Source of the DNA: Ornithomonoglobus_A sp034090805
GTDB taxonomy: Bacteria > Bacillota > Clostridia > UBA1381
Assembly: GCA_034090805.1 (NCBI GenBank)
Contig: JAXDRV010000017.1
Span: 1-14,511 of the forward strand
Length of the DNA stretch: 14,511 bases
Direction of reading: 5' to 3'
The position numbers and the translations under genes are program-made. The notes under the pieces are model-generated. The model was not told where the DNA came from. It saw only the letters and a list, made by a program, of their open reading frames with translations, and made no database searches. Positions 6,824 through 13,746 of the stretch are shown in pieces. Position 1 is the first letter of the stretch; every line of letters begins with the position of its first letter.

Positions 6824-8731
6824 ATGTCTGAATATAAATTAGCAAAAAGCACAGATGATGTAAAGAAGTATTTAAAAAATGCAGATATTATCAGCTTTGA
6901 CTTTGAAACCGCACCAAATGATGAATATAGAGAGGAACCTATGGCGGCAATCGATCCACACAAATCACACATTGTCGGAGTATCGTTTTCGGTGAAAGTA
7001 GGCACGGGAATCTATGCACCGATTGCGCATAAAAATACAAGCTTAAATATTGATATGTTTGGAATATTGAAAGAATTTGCAAAGAGCAGCGCCGTAAAAA
7101 TTGCACACAATCTTGCATTTGAAACAATGTTTTTATACGCAAACGGAATCCTCATAAAACCGCCGGTGTATGACACCTTACTTGCGGCGATGATGACGTT
7201 GAAGTCAAAAACAGAGTTCCGTACTCTTTCGGACAGCGGACTTAAAACGCTTGTTCCGCAGCTATTGAAGGTTGACCTCCCCAAATTTGAAGAAGTCACC
7301 ACCGGTAAGCATTTTGATGAGCTTAACCCGGAGGATTACGAAACAATACGCTATGCCTGTGCCGATTCCGATTATGCGCTGCAATTGTACAAGCTGTTTA
7401 ATTCATGGTTTGATAAAAATCTTCCAAAACACAGAAAAATCATAGAAAATATTGAATCTCCGACAGCTGTGTTTGTGGGGATTATGAAATATCACGGCGT
7501 GAAGGTCAATAAAGCACTGATGTATGAGAAACAGTTTGAAGCAGAAGAAAAAATCAACGAAATACGAAAGAAAATACATAAGTTCGCGGGCACGGAAATT
7601 GACCTCGGAGCAAATGCGTCAACCGATGCTTTTAAGAAATATCTGTATGAGGATTTAAAGCTTCCGGTTATGAAAACCACGGCAAAGTATCAAGCGGCCG
7701 CGGACGAAGAAAGCCTGATACTTTTAAAGGATTGGTGCGAAAAAAATAAGCCGGAAATATTACCGTTTTTAAATCTAATACATGATTATCGAAAATGGAA
7801 CAAGATAAAATCAACGTATATTGACGGATTTTTAAATGCGGTAAGCAGTGCCACAGGCTGTATACACACTTCATTCTTTCAGCTTGGAACGGATACCGGA
7901 CGATTTGCATCAAGAAATCCTAATCTTCAAAATATGCCGAGAAAGGATAATGACCCAATCGGTATCCGTAACTTTCTGATACCGAATGAGGGACACATAT
8001 TTATTGATTTTGATTTCTCACAGATAGAACTGCGTGTCGGTTCATGGTATTGCAGGGACGCTAAAATGCTCGAAACATACAAAAATGACGGGGATATTCA
8101 TGCACAGACGACGAGTGTAATATATGGCATTCCCTTTGAAGAAGCCATAGACAAAAACGCTCCGCACTATAAGGAGCGCCGCTCAATTGCGAAGAACTGT
8201 AATTTTGGTGTGTTTTACGGATTGTTCCCGAACGGGCTTATGCGAAATCTCAAAAAAGCCGGGATTGAAAAAACAAAACAGGAGTGTACAGACATTATCG
8301 AAAGTCTTAAAAATGGTTATCCAAAGTTAGCCGAGTGGCAGAAGAACACAAAGCAAGACGCGTCAAACTGCGGATATTCGGAAACTGCATTCGGCAGACG
8401 GAGAATTTTAAAAGGCATATATTCACCGGATATAGGAATGCGTTCCTACTGGCAGCGGTGTGCGTTGAATACTCCGATTCAGGGAACTGCCGCAGATATC
8501 TTAAAGCTTGCAATGGTACGAATCTTATCAAAGCTTGAGGAATACCCGTACATAAAACCGCTGCTTACGATACATGACGAAATCTTGTTTGAAGTGCCAA
8601 GAAACAAAGTCGATGAAGCTTGCACAATCATAAAAGAGTGCATGGAACAGCGGCCTTTTCCGGAATTTGATGTGCCACTTAAAGCAGAAGGCGCAAAGGG
8701 GCACAGTTTCGGGAATATGGAGGAACTGTAA
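6824..8731 (+). CDS. Family A DNA polymerase (Pol I-like) with 3'-5' exonuclease domain
   Basis: A 635-residue template-directed DNA polymerase for phage genome replication. It starts at ATG 6824 after SD AAAGGA. The N-terminal DEDDy proofreading domain shows DFETA (Asp26, Glu28), NLAFE (Asn96 to Glu100) and YACAD (Tyr177, Asp181). In the second motif the usual metal-binding Asp is Glu100. The polymerase domain has DTGRFASRNPNLQNMP (357-372), motif A DFSQIELR (397-404, Asp397), motif B R453-K457-F461-Y465-G466 in the exact O-helix spacing, and motif C HDE (584-586). A 5'-nuclease domain is absent and the length matches phage enzymes rather than bacterial Pol I (about 900). A bacterial housekeeping polA is therefore unlikely. 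It lies between the putative ssDNA-binding protein and the DUF4406 gene, one base before the latter's ATG. Confidence 0.95.
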   Translation: MSEYKLAKSTDDVKKYLKNADIISFDFETAPNDEYREEPMAAIDPHKSHIVGVSFSVKVGTGIYAPIAHKNTSLNIDMFGILKEFAKSSAVKIAHNLAFETMFLYANGILIKPPVYDTLLAAMMTLKSKTEFRTLSDSGLKTLVPQLLKVDLPKFEEVTTGKHFDELNPEDYETIRYACADSDYALQLYKLFNSWFDKNLPKHRKIIENIESPTAVFVGIMKYHGVKVNKALMYEKQFEAEEKINEIRKKIHKFAGTEIDLGANASTDAFKKYLYEDLKLPVMKTTAKYQAAADEESLILLKDWCEKNKPEILPFLNLIHDYRKWNKIKSTYIDGFLNAVSSATGCIHTSFFQLGTDTGRFASRNPNLQNMPRKDNDPIGIRNFLIPNEGHIFIDFDFSQIELRVGSWYCRDAKMLETYKNDGDIHAQTTSVIYGIPFEEAIDKNAPHYKERRSIAKNCNFGVFYGLFPNGLMRNLKKAGIEKTKQECTDIIESLKNGYPKLAEWQKNTKQDASNCGYSETAFGRRRILKGIYSPDIGMRSYWQRCALNTPIQGTAADILKLAMVRILSKLEEYPYIKPLLTIHDEILFEVPRNKVDEACTIIKECMEQRPFPEFDVPLKAEGAKGHSFGNMEEL

Positions 8732-8732
8732 C

Positions 8733-9170
8733 ATGGCAAATTACTTTAATTCAGAGAAATATCCCGACCCTACATCATATGCCGTTATGCATAAATTGGA
8801 ACTGGAAGAAAAGAAAAAACATAAAATTGCAAACGGTGAGTGGTTTATGAAATGGATATACATAGCAAGTCCGTATAAGGGTGATATAAAAACGAATGTT
8901 AGAAATGCAAAGCAATATGCAAGATTTGTTTCAAAGCAAACAGCTGTACCGATAGTGCCGCATTTGTTTTTAACACAATTCTTAAATGATGAAATCGGCG
9001 AAGAAAGAGAAATGGGACTGGCTCTTGGACTGCAGATGCTTAAACGGTGTCATGAATTGTGGGTGTTTGGAGAAAAGATAACCGAGGGTATGGCAAAAGA
9101 AATAGAGTTTGCTGAAAAAAGAGGTATTCCAATAAGATATTTTAATACTGAGTGTAAGGAGGCAAAATGA
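8733..9170 (+). CDS. DUF4406-like (nucleoside deoxyribosyltransferase-fold) phage protein
   Basis: A 145-residue protein. ATG 8733 follows the polymerase stop by one base and has SD GGAGGA (8719-8724). Residues 39-137 match the DUF4406-type pattern: MKWIYIASPYKG at the start, VPIVPHLFLTQFL in the middle, LKRCHELWVFG, then a Gly-Met-containing helix and a GIPIRYF end. The fold is thought to resemble nucleoside 2-deoxyribosyltransferases, and the reaction in phages is unknown. Residues 1-38 are an extra N-terminal segment (YPDPTSYAVMH and a Lys/Glu-rich helix) seen in some phage proteins. An internal ATG at 8847 with weak SD-like GGTGAG would give the DUF4406 domain alone. A role in nucleotide metabolism alongside the polymerase is inferred. 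Confidence 0.8.
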   Translation: MANYFNSEKYPDPTSYAVMHKLELEEKKKHKIANGEWFMKWIYIASPYKGDIKTNVRNAKQYARFVSKQTAVPIVPHLFLTQFLNDEIGEEREMGLALGLQMLKRCHELWVFGEKITEGMAKEIEFAEKRGIPIRYFNTECKEAK

Positions 9171-9171
9171 T

Positions 9172-11955
9172 ATGGATATTAAAACATTTTTATCTGCATT
9201 TTATTCGGAGAATGACGAGGCTTGCATCCGTGTATTTTCCGACCGCAAGGCAGAAGATCCGGAATACAAAGGGAATAAATATACGGAAAAACTAAAAAAC
9301 ATTGACGTTTTGCTCTCGACACTTAAACAGCACAACAAAAAACACCGTGGCATATTCTTTGTTGTAAATTCCGGAGGGCATACCGATGAGGAAATAACAA
9401 GAATAAATGCGCAGTTTGTTGAGATGGATACCGGGAGCTTTGAGGAGCAGCAGGAGAAAATCAATGCATTTGCTCTCCCGCCGTCAATCATTGTGAAAAC
9501 AAGGAAATCACTGCATTGCTACTGGCTGATGAAGAATGCGGAAGTATCAAAGTTCCGTGAAATACAGCTTCGTTTGGTAAAACAATTTGCCGGTGATTCA
9601 ATGTGTCAGAATGAAAGCCGGTGCATGAGAATACCGAGATTTTATCACTCGAAGCAGGAGCCGGTATTGGTTGAATGCATAAAGTTTGAACCGCAAATTC
9701 AGTATACGCAGGCAGAATTGACCGAACACTTGCCGGAAATTAAAATGCTCGATTACAGTGAAGGTTTACGAGCAGAGTTTAACGGCGAAGTCGGCAGCGG
9801 TCAAAGGCTTATGGATAAATGTGCGTTCTGCAAATACTGCAAGGAAAATGCAGCAAGACTTTCAGAACCCGAATGGTATGCTTTTGTTACAAATATGTCT
9901 CTTACAAAGGACGGAGCGGAGCTTGTACATGAGATTTCAAAACCGTATCCGAGGTACAGCAAAGCTGAAACCGATGATAAAATCCGTCATGCAATAAATG
10001 AGCATAAACCGCATACCTGCCTGTATATACAAGAAAGGCTCGGCTTTAAGAACTGTAAAGATTGCAGTGTTAAAGCGCCGGTTGCCTATGCCGTTTTGAG
10101 TATGGCAGAACAAGCAGAGGAGCTTGCCGGCAGTGACATATCTGAGGATATGATTTTTGATGATAAGACAGTTGAGCTTATGGCATATGCAAAGAAAAAC
10201 GCTCCTGCGGCATACGGGAAATTCAAGTTAAAGCTTAAAGGCAAATGCACGATAAAGGACTTTGAGGCGGCAGTGAATTTTAAAAATAAATCATATACGG
10301 TGGTTGAGGACACCGCTATGCCCTTAAATCTTGACGGAATCGCTTTAAACGGTGCAGTTCAGCCTGCAAACTGGAATGTTACAATGGAGCATGGGATACA
10401 GAAAATTGTATATTCAAAGGATGGCAATACTGTTGTCACGGTGTGTCCATCTCCTGTGGTTATCACAAAGAGATTTAAAAATGTAGATGCGTGTTCGGAG
10501 AAAGTTGAACTATCGTTTTACCGAGATAATGTGTGGACAAGCATTGTGGTGACGAGGTCTGCGGCTTTTAATAAATCGTCCATCATAAGCTGTGCGGACA
10601 GAGGATTTCCGGTGGCTTCAAAAAACTCCTCGGATATGGTGGACTATTTATATGATTATGAGAATGCGAACGTTAAAAATATTCCGCTTATGAAATCAAC
10701 CGAGCGGCTCGGGTGGATTGATGATACATCATTCTTTCCCTATACCGCAAAGAATAACATCTGCTTTGAAACGGATTTTGAAGATTCAAATGAAATACAT
10801 AAAAGTCTTGCAGAACAAGGCAGCTTTGATGTGTGGCTTGAATATGCCGCAAAACTCCGAGAGAATCATTACGGCAGATTTATGCTTGCGTCGTCCTTTG
10901 CATCGGTGCTTCTGAAACCGTTATCACATCGTGTGTTTTTCTTGAATATCTGGCATGATACAACAAGCGGTAAGTCGGCAGCGTGTAAGATGGCGGTGTC
11001 TGTCTGGGGTGATCCGTTAAAGCTTATGGGCAGCTTTAATGCAACGGCGGTAGGTTTGGAAAGAAAAGCTGATACTTTAAGAAATATTCTCTATGGACTT
11101 GATGAGAGGCAGCTTGCGAACGAGAACCGCCTGCCCATGGCACAGATTGTTTATGGTTTATCGAATGGGTTCGGAAGAATCAGAGGCAGCAAAGAAGGCG
11201 GCATTCAGAGCATGACAAACTGGCGGCTGATAGTTTTATCAACGGCAGAAGAACCTCTTCTTTCGGACGATTCGCATGACGGAATGAATACCCGTGTTAT
11301 GGAGATACACGGAGTCCCTGTTGACGACAAAGGTTTTGCGTCCGAGCTGCATAATATCAGTGAAAAGAATTACGGATTTGCAGGGCGAAAATTCGTTGAA
11401 AGGCTGTGCAATGAAATAAGCTTAAGAAAAGATATGGTGCAGCATGATTTTGAAAGAATTAGGGCGGCAATTAAGGACAAGCTGTCCTCTGCTACACACC
11501 TTGACAATGCTGCGGTCATCGCACTCGGTGATTATTACTCAGATATGTGGATTTGGGAAAACAATGAAGTAAAGGCCTTTAGCGATGCTGTGAACACAGC
11601 TGCGTTGATGCTTGAAAACAATGCATCACTCGAAAAAGAGGATATAATATCTCGTGCCTGGCAGTATGTAACCGACTGGTGTGTGGCAAATGATAAGGCG
11701 TTTGGCGAGGATGCGAATGTTAGATTCGGTGTAAAAGAAGATGCCGGCACTTATTATGTAACTAAGTTTGCTTTAGAAGAAGCGCTAAGTAAAAAGAATT
11801 ATCCAATAGAAAAATGTATGACGGGATTCTTTGAACGGGGTTACATGAAAAAATGGAACGGCAAACGCCAGAAGCAAAAACGTGTTAACGGAGTGCAAAA
11901 AAGATATTATGTGGTGCAGTTGGAAGTTGAAAATGAAATAAAACCATTGGGGTGA
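9172..11955 (+). CDS. Primase-helicase: RepB-like primase domain fused to DUF927 ATPase
   Basis: A 927-residue protein starting at ATG 9172, with SD AAGGAGG (9156-9162) and one base between the genes. Residues 1-190 look like the RepB/AEP-type primase seen in phages and plasmids: FVEMD at 82-86 gives the acidic site, KTRKSLHCYW at 109-118, and SRCMRIPRFYHSK at 149-161. Residues 217-298 form a cysteine-rich section (CAFCKYC at 217-223, Cys283, Cys295, Cys298). From about 445 to 760 is a DUF927-type helicase ATPase with NIWHDTTSGKSAACK around residues 592-606 (Walker A), ILYGLDE at 639-645 (Walker B) and an NTRVMEI arginine-finger-like strand at 706-712. The Walker A first Gly is His595, which is unusual. 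It probably primes and unwinds at the phage origin, perhaps the non-coding stretch just downstream. Confidence 0.88.
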   Translation: MDIKTFLSAFYSENDEACIRVFSDRKAEDPEYKGNKYTEKLKNIDVLLSTLKQHNKKHRGIFFVVNSGGHTDEEITRINAQFVEMDTGSFEEQQEKINAFALPPSIIVKTRKSLHCYWLMKNAEVSKFREIQLRLVKQFAGDSMCQNESRCMRIPRFYHSKQEPVLVECIKFEPQIQYTQAELTEHLPEIKMLDYSEGLRAEFNGEVGSGQRLMDKCAFCKYCKENAARLSEPEWYAFVTNMSLTKDGAELVHEISKPYPRYSKAETDDKIRHAINEHKPHTCLYIQERLGFKNCKDCSVKAPVAYAVLSMAEQAEELAGSDISEDMIFDDKTVELMAYAKKNAPAAYGKFKLKLKGKCTIKDFEAAVNFKNKSYTVVEDTAMPLNLDGIALNGAVQPANWNVTMEHGIQKIVYSKDGNTVVTVCPSPVVITKRFKNVDACSEKVELSFYRDNVWTSIVVTRSAAFNKSSIISCADRGFPVASKNSSDMVDYLYDYENANVKNIPLMKSTERLGWIDDTSFFPYTAKNNICFETDFEDSNEIHKSLAEQGSFDVWLEYAAKLRENHYGRFMLASSFASVLLKPLSHRVFFLNIWHDTTSGKSAACKMAVSVWGDPLKLMGSFNATAVGLERKADTLRNILYGLDERQLANENRLPMAQIVYGLSNGFGRIRGSKEGGIQSMTNWRLIVLSTAEEPLLSDDSHDGMNTRVMEIHGVPVDDKGFASELHNISEKNYGFAGRKFVERLCNEISLRKDMVQHDFERIRAAIKDKLSSATHLDNAAVIALGDYYSDMWIWENNEVKAFSDAVNTAALMLENNASLEKEDIISRAWQYVTDWCVANDKAFGEDANVRFGVKEDAGTYYVTKFALEEALSKKNYPIEKCMTGFFERGYMKKWNGKRQKQKRVNGVQKRYYVVQLEVENEIKPLG

Positions 11956-11963
11956 TGGTTTTT
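11940..11963 (+). terminator. Weak terminator-like hairpin over primase stop codon
   Basis: AAAACCAT (11940-11947) and ATGGTTTT (11955-11962) are perfect complements around a 7-nt loop, followed by one more T. The stem includes the TGA stop (11953-11955). It is AT-rich, so termination would be partial at best. It may mark the end of the early replication transcript. Confidence 0.4.
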
Positions 11964-12124
11964 AAGTGTTACAAATCCCAGTTCAAAAACCGCATAACAA
12001 AGCCAAATACGGAGATTTGTCACAACCGCACACGGCGCACACGGTTTTCACACACCCTCATATAGATATATAAATATATATTATAAAAGTGGGATTACCT
12101 CACATACGCGAGGAGTGAAAACCA

Positions 12125-12165
12125 TGTTACATTGTTACAGTATATATAAATATAGTTACAGTATA
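12125..12165 (+). repeat. GTTAC direct repeats (iteron- or operator-like)
   Basis: TGTTAC occurs at 12125-12130 and 12133-12138 (8-bp step), and GTTACAGTATA is repeated at 12134-12144 and 12155-12165, 21 bp apart or two helical turns. The spacer is AT-rich. Repeated same-face sites suggest binding by a multimeric protein, either an initiator or a transcription activator. Confidence 0.55.
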
Positions 12166-12197
12166 GGTTTAAGCGTATCACCGACTGTATGAAGGGC

Positions 12198-12214
12198 GTA
12201 ACACGCAGTGTTAC
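12198..12214. promoter_or_regulatory. GTAACAC/GTGTTAC palindrome before nuclease gene
   Basis: GTAACAC (12198-12204) and GTGTTAC (12208-12214) form a perfect 7-bp dyad with a 3-bp spacer, 22 bp before the nuclease ATG. It contains the same GTTAC core as the direct repeats upstream, in opposite orientations, suggesting one protein binds all of them. It lies just upstream of the SD region. Confidence 0.5.
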
Positions 12215-12235
12215 TTACAAGAAAGGATAAAAACC

Positions 12236-12526
12236 ATGCTTGAAAAGAATATAACCAACAAAATATTAAAGTATCTTAAAAGCCTTGACAAATGTTTCTG
12301 CTTTAAAGAACACGGCGGCAGTTACGGAAGCTCCGGCATACCGGATATTATCTGCTGTTATCACGGGCATTTCATAGGATTTGAGGTTAAAACCGACAAA
12401 GGCAGAACCACAGCGTTGCAGGAAGTTCAGCTAAGAAACATTAACCGTGCCGGCGGAACAGCTACGGTGGTCAGAAGTTTGGAAGATGTAAAAAATATAT
12501 TAAACGAAATGGAGGAATTATCATGA
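12236..12526 (+). CDS. VRR-NUC domain nuclease
   Basis: A 96-residue single-domain nuclease of the PD-(D/E)XK superfamily, VRR-NUC type. Visible motifs are GIPDII with Asp37, FEVKT with Glu50 and Lys52, and LQ with Gln62, in the standard order and spacing. Phage members are thought to be structure-specific nucleases, for example acting on branched DNA before packaging, in the role of a Holliday junction resolvase. The start ATG has an AAGGA SD about 11 nt upstream. Its TGA overlaps the next gene's ATG (12523-12526), so it is translationally coupled to the late activator. The length is typical for phage versions. Confidence 0.9.
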   Translation: MLEKNITNKILKYLKSLDKCFCFKEHGGSYGSSGIPDIICCYHGHFIGFEVKTDKGRTTALQEVQLRNINRAGGTATVVRSLEDVKNILNEMEELS

Positions 12527-12936
12527 CTGCTAAAGAATATTTAAAAAGTATTTCACTGCTTTATGATGATATTAAAAGAAAGCGACAGCGATGCAGAACA
12601 TTGAGAGACGTTGCGATGAATACATCCATAAAGTATTTGGGAGATGCCGTACAGCAAACGAGAGATAATAATCCGCTTGAAAAAATCCTGGCAAAGGTTA
12701 TTGACCTTGAACGGCAGATTGAAAATGAAGAGAGCAGACTGGTGGATTTAAAAGCAGAAGTATGGGAACAGCTGGACAAGCTTGAAGATGAAACGCAAAA
12801 GAGAATACTTTGGCTGAGGTATGCCGAAAATAAAACATGGAAAATGATTGCCAAGGATATTTGTTTTTCAGAACGTTACATACGAAAGCTGCATGCCAAA
12901 GGTCTGATTAAACTGGATGAATTATTAAAAAAATAA
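12523..12936 (+). CDS. DUF1492/RinA/ArpU-like late transcription activator
   Basis: A 137-residue protein with a long charged helical N-terminal part (residues 1-90, coiled-coil-like) and a C-terminal sigma-region-4-like helix-turn-helix: RILWLRYAENKTWKMIA followed by FSERYIRKLHAKGLIKL. This is the layout of phage DUF1492, ArpU and RinA-type proteins, which turn on late (packaging and structural) genes. Its ATG overlaps the nuclease stop as ATGA. Directly downstream are three phased AGTTCC boxes and a -10 element ahead of the HNH gene. The likely role is activating that late promoter. The family call is good; the specific target is inferred from position. Confidence 0.83.
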   Translation: MTAKEYLKSISLLYDDIKRKRQRCRTLRDVAMNTSIKYLGDAVQQTRDNNPLEKILAKVIDLERQIENEESRLVDLKAEVWEQLDKLEDETQKRILWLRYAENKTWKMIAKDICFSERYIRKLHAKGLIKLDELLKK

Positions 12937-12949
12937 AAAAAGACCATGT

Positions 12950-13012
12950 AGTTCCGCTTAGTTCCATACAGTTCCTTATTGCAACCGCTTTAACTTTGTG
13001 ATATTATATAAT
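12950..13012 (+). promoter_or_regulatory. Candidate activator-dependent late promoter with three phased AGTTCC boxes
   Basis: AGTTCC occurs at 12950-12955, 12960-12965 and 12970-12975, exactly 10 bp apart, so all lie on one face of the helix. A perfect TATAAT (13007-13012) lies 31 bp after the last box. The stretch 17 bp before it has no -35 match; TTGCAA at 12979-12984 is 22 bp away, too far. An activator-replaced -35 element is therefore likely, and the activator gene ends 14 bp upstream of the first box. The expected start is near 13019, ahead of the HNH gene. Confidence 0.72.
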
Positions 13013-13058
13013 CGACAGAAAAATAAAAAAATCACTCCGAAAGGATGAGGTGGTAAGA

Positions 13059-13430
13059 ATGCCGATGAAACCGTTAAAACCTTGCCGGCATCCCGGCTGC
13101 CCGGAACTGACAAGCGATATGTACTGCACAAAGCACGCACCTCTCTATCAAAGGGAAAGCGCACACAGCCGCGGCTACAATTCCAAATGGCGCAGACTCT
13201 CAAAGCTGTACTTAAAAGCTCATCCGCTCTGCTGTGAATGTAAACGGCAAGGCAAGCTTACTCCGGCAACGGTGGTTGACCATATCGTTCCCCACCGCGG
13301 CAATCAAAAACTGATGTGGGACGAAAGCAACTGGCAGAGCCTGTGCAAGCGGTGTCATGACAGAAAAACCGGAAAATTTGACAGAACACCAACATATGGG
13401 TATCAGACCCCCTGCCCCAGGGGGGTCTGA
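13059..13430 (+). CDS. HNH endonuclease (phage packaging-associated)
   Basis: A 123-residue endonuclease. I prefer ATG 13059, since GAGGTGG (13047-13053) then sits as SD; the in-frame GTG at 13050 lies inside that site. The N-terminus holds a possible zinc knuckle (Cys9, Cys14, Cys23, His26). The HNH core has a CxxC (Cys58-Cys61), VVDHIVPHRG with Asp74-His75, WDESNWQSLCKRCH with Asn91, Cys96, Cys99 and His100. This layout matches HNH proteins encoded beside phage terminase genes, which in HK97-type phages are needed for cleavage at cos during packaging. The stop codon is inside a strong GC hairpin. It is the first gene after the late promoter. Confidence 0.9.
   Translation: MPMKPLKPCRHPGCPELTSDMYCTKHAPLYQRESAHSRGYNSKWRRLSKLYLKAHPLCCECKRQGKLTPATVVDHIVPHRGNQKLMWDESNWQSLCKRCHDRKTGKFDRTPTYGYQTPCPRGV
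13403..13430 (+). promoter_or_regulatory. GC-rich hairpin over HNH stop codon
   Basis: TCAGACCCCC (13403-13412) pairs with GGGGGTCTGA (13421-13430), with an 8-nt loop. The right arm contains the TGA stop. No U-run follows, so it is probably an mRNA-end or packaging-related structure rather than a terminator. A similar G/C run recurs at 13496-13508. Confidence 0.6.
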
Positions 13431-13479
13431 ATCTCAAAAATGGCTTAAAACCAAGACCGCGCCCACCCTTCGTGTGAAT

Positions 13480-13515
13480 TTTCGCAAAATTAGCGAGGGG
13501 GGACCCCCTGCGAAA
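13480..13515. other. Cos-like interrupted palindrome
   Basis: TTTCGCA (13480-13486) and TGCGAAA (13509-13515) are complementary and enclose a GGGGGG-A-CCCCC core (13496-13508). Short G/C-rich dyads next to an HNH gene resemble phage cohesive-end sites. Cleavage has not been shown; this is inference from position and symmetry. Confidence 0.35.
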
Positions 13516-13588
13516 TAGCGCAAAGCCTTGTGCCGACTGTGTTTAAAGGCATTTTATTTTGCCAAAAGGTATAACGCAAAATAACGGT

Positions 13589-13634
13589 AAAAACCTCTGA
13601 AAACCAAGCTGCTATGCGGTTTTCAGAGGTTTTT
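13589..13634. terminator. Strong intrinsic terminator 1 (bidirectional)
   Basis: A perfect 17-bp inverted repeat: left arm 13589-13605 begins AAAAACCTCTGA, right arm 13618-13634 ends CAGAGGTTTTT, with a 12-nt loop containing CTATGC. A-run and T-run flanks allow termination on both strands. Confidence 0.82.
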
Positions 13635-13655
13635 AAATTAAAAACTTAAATTTCC

Positions 13656-13704
13656 AAAAAACACTCAAAACTATGCGTTTTTAATGCATTTTTGAGTGTT
13701 TTTT
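13656..13704. terminator. Strong intrinsic terminator 2 (tandem)
   Basis: A perfect 15-bp inverted repeat: left arm 13656-13670 (AAAAAACACTCAAAA), right arm 13690-13704 ending GTGTTTTTT, loop of 19 nt containing CTATGCG. It follows terminator 1 by 21 bp and shares part of its loop sequence. It lies 42 bp before the next ATG, so the downstream genes may need read-through or their own promoter. Confidence 0.8.
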
Positions 13705-13746
13705 ATATGTTTTTTTGAAAAACATTTCACGAAATGAGGTGAGCTG

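Larger units (their letters stand above)
11956..12235. other. AT-rich repeat-bearing non-coding stretch, candidate origin/control region
   Basis: This 280-bp stretch has no coding ORF. It contains a tandem 9-bp repeat CGCACACGG (12027-12035, 12036-12044), a very AT-rich run at about 12060-12090, a GTTACAGTATA pair (12134-12144 and 12155-12165, 21 bp apart), further TGTTAC copies (11967, 12125) and a palindrome at 12198-12214. Phage origins often lie beside the primase-helicase gene and carry iterons next to an AT-rich segment, so an origin is plausible. A promoter/operator region for the nuclease-activator pair is the main alternative. Confidence 0.5.
13431..13746. other. Non-coding stretch with cos-like palindrome and tandem hairpins
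   Basis: This 316-bp stretch holds no supported gene. Its first part is G/C-rich, with a run of Gs abutting CCCCC at 13496-13508 inside a larger TTTCGCA/TGCGAAA dyad (13480-13486, 13509-13515). The second part has two strong terminator hairpins. Position between HNH and the next late genes fits where cos sites lie in some phages. Confidence 0.55.

Noticed and set aside
6777..6840. 21-codon ORF (MGRIYRPD...) across the polymerase start
   Set aside because: No SD precedes it and it is explained by the hairpin; it runs into the polymerase gene in another frame.
12121..12214. CRISPR array from the GTTAC repeats
   Set aside because: Repeats are 6-11 bp with irregular short spacing and there are no cas genes.
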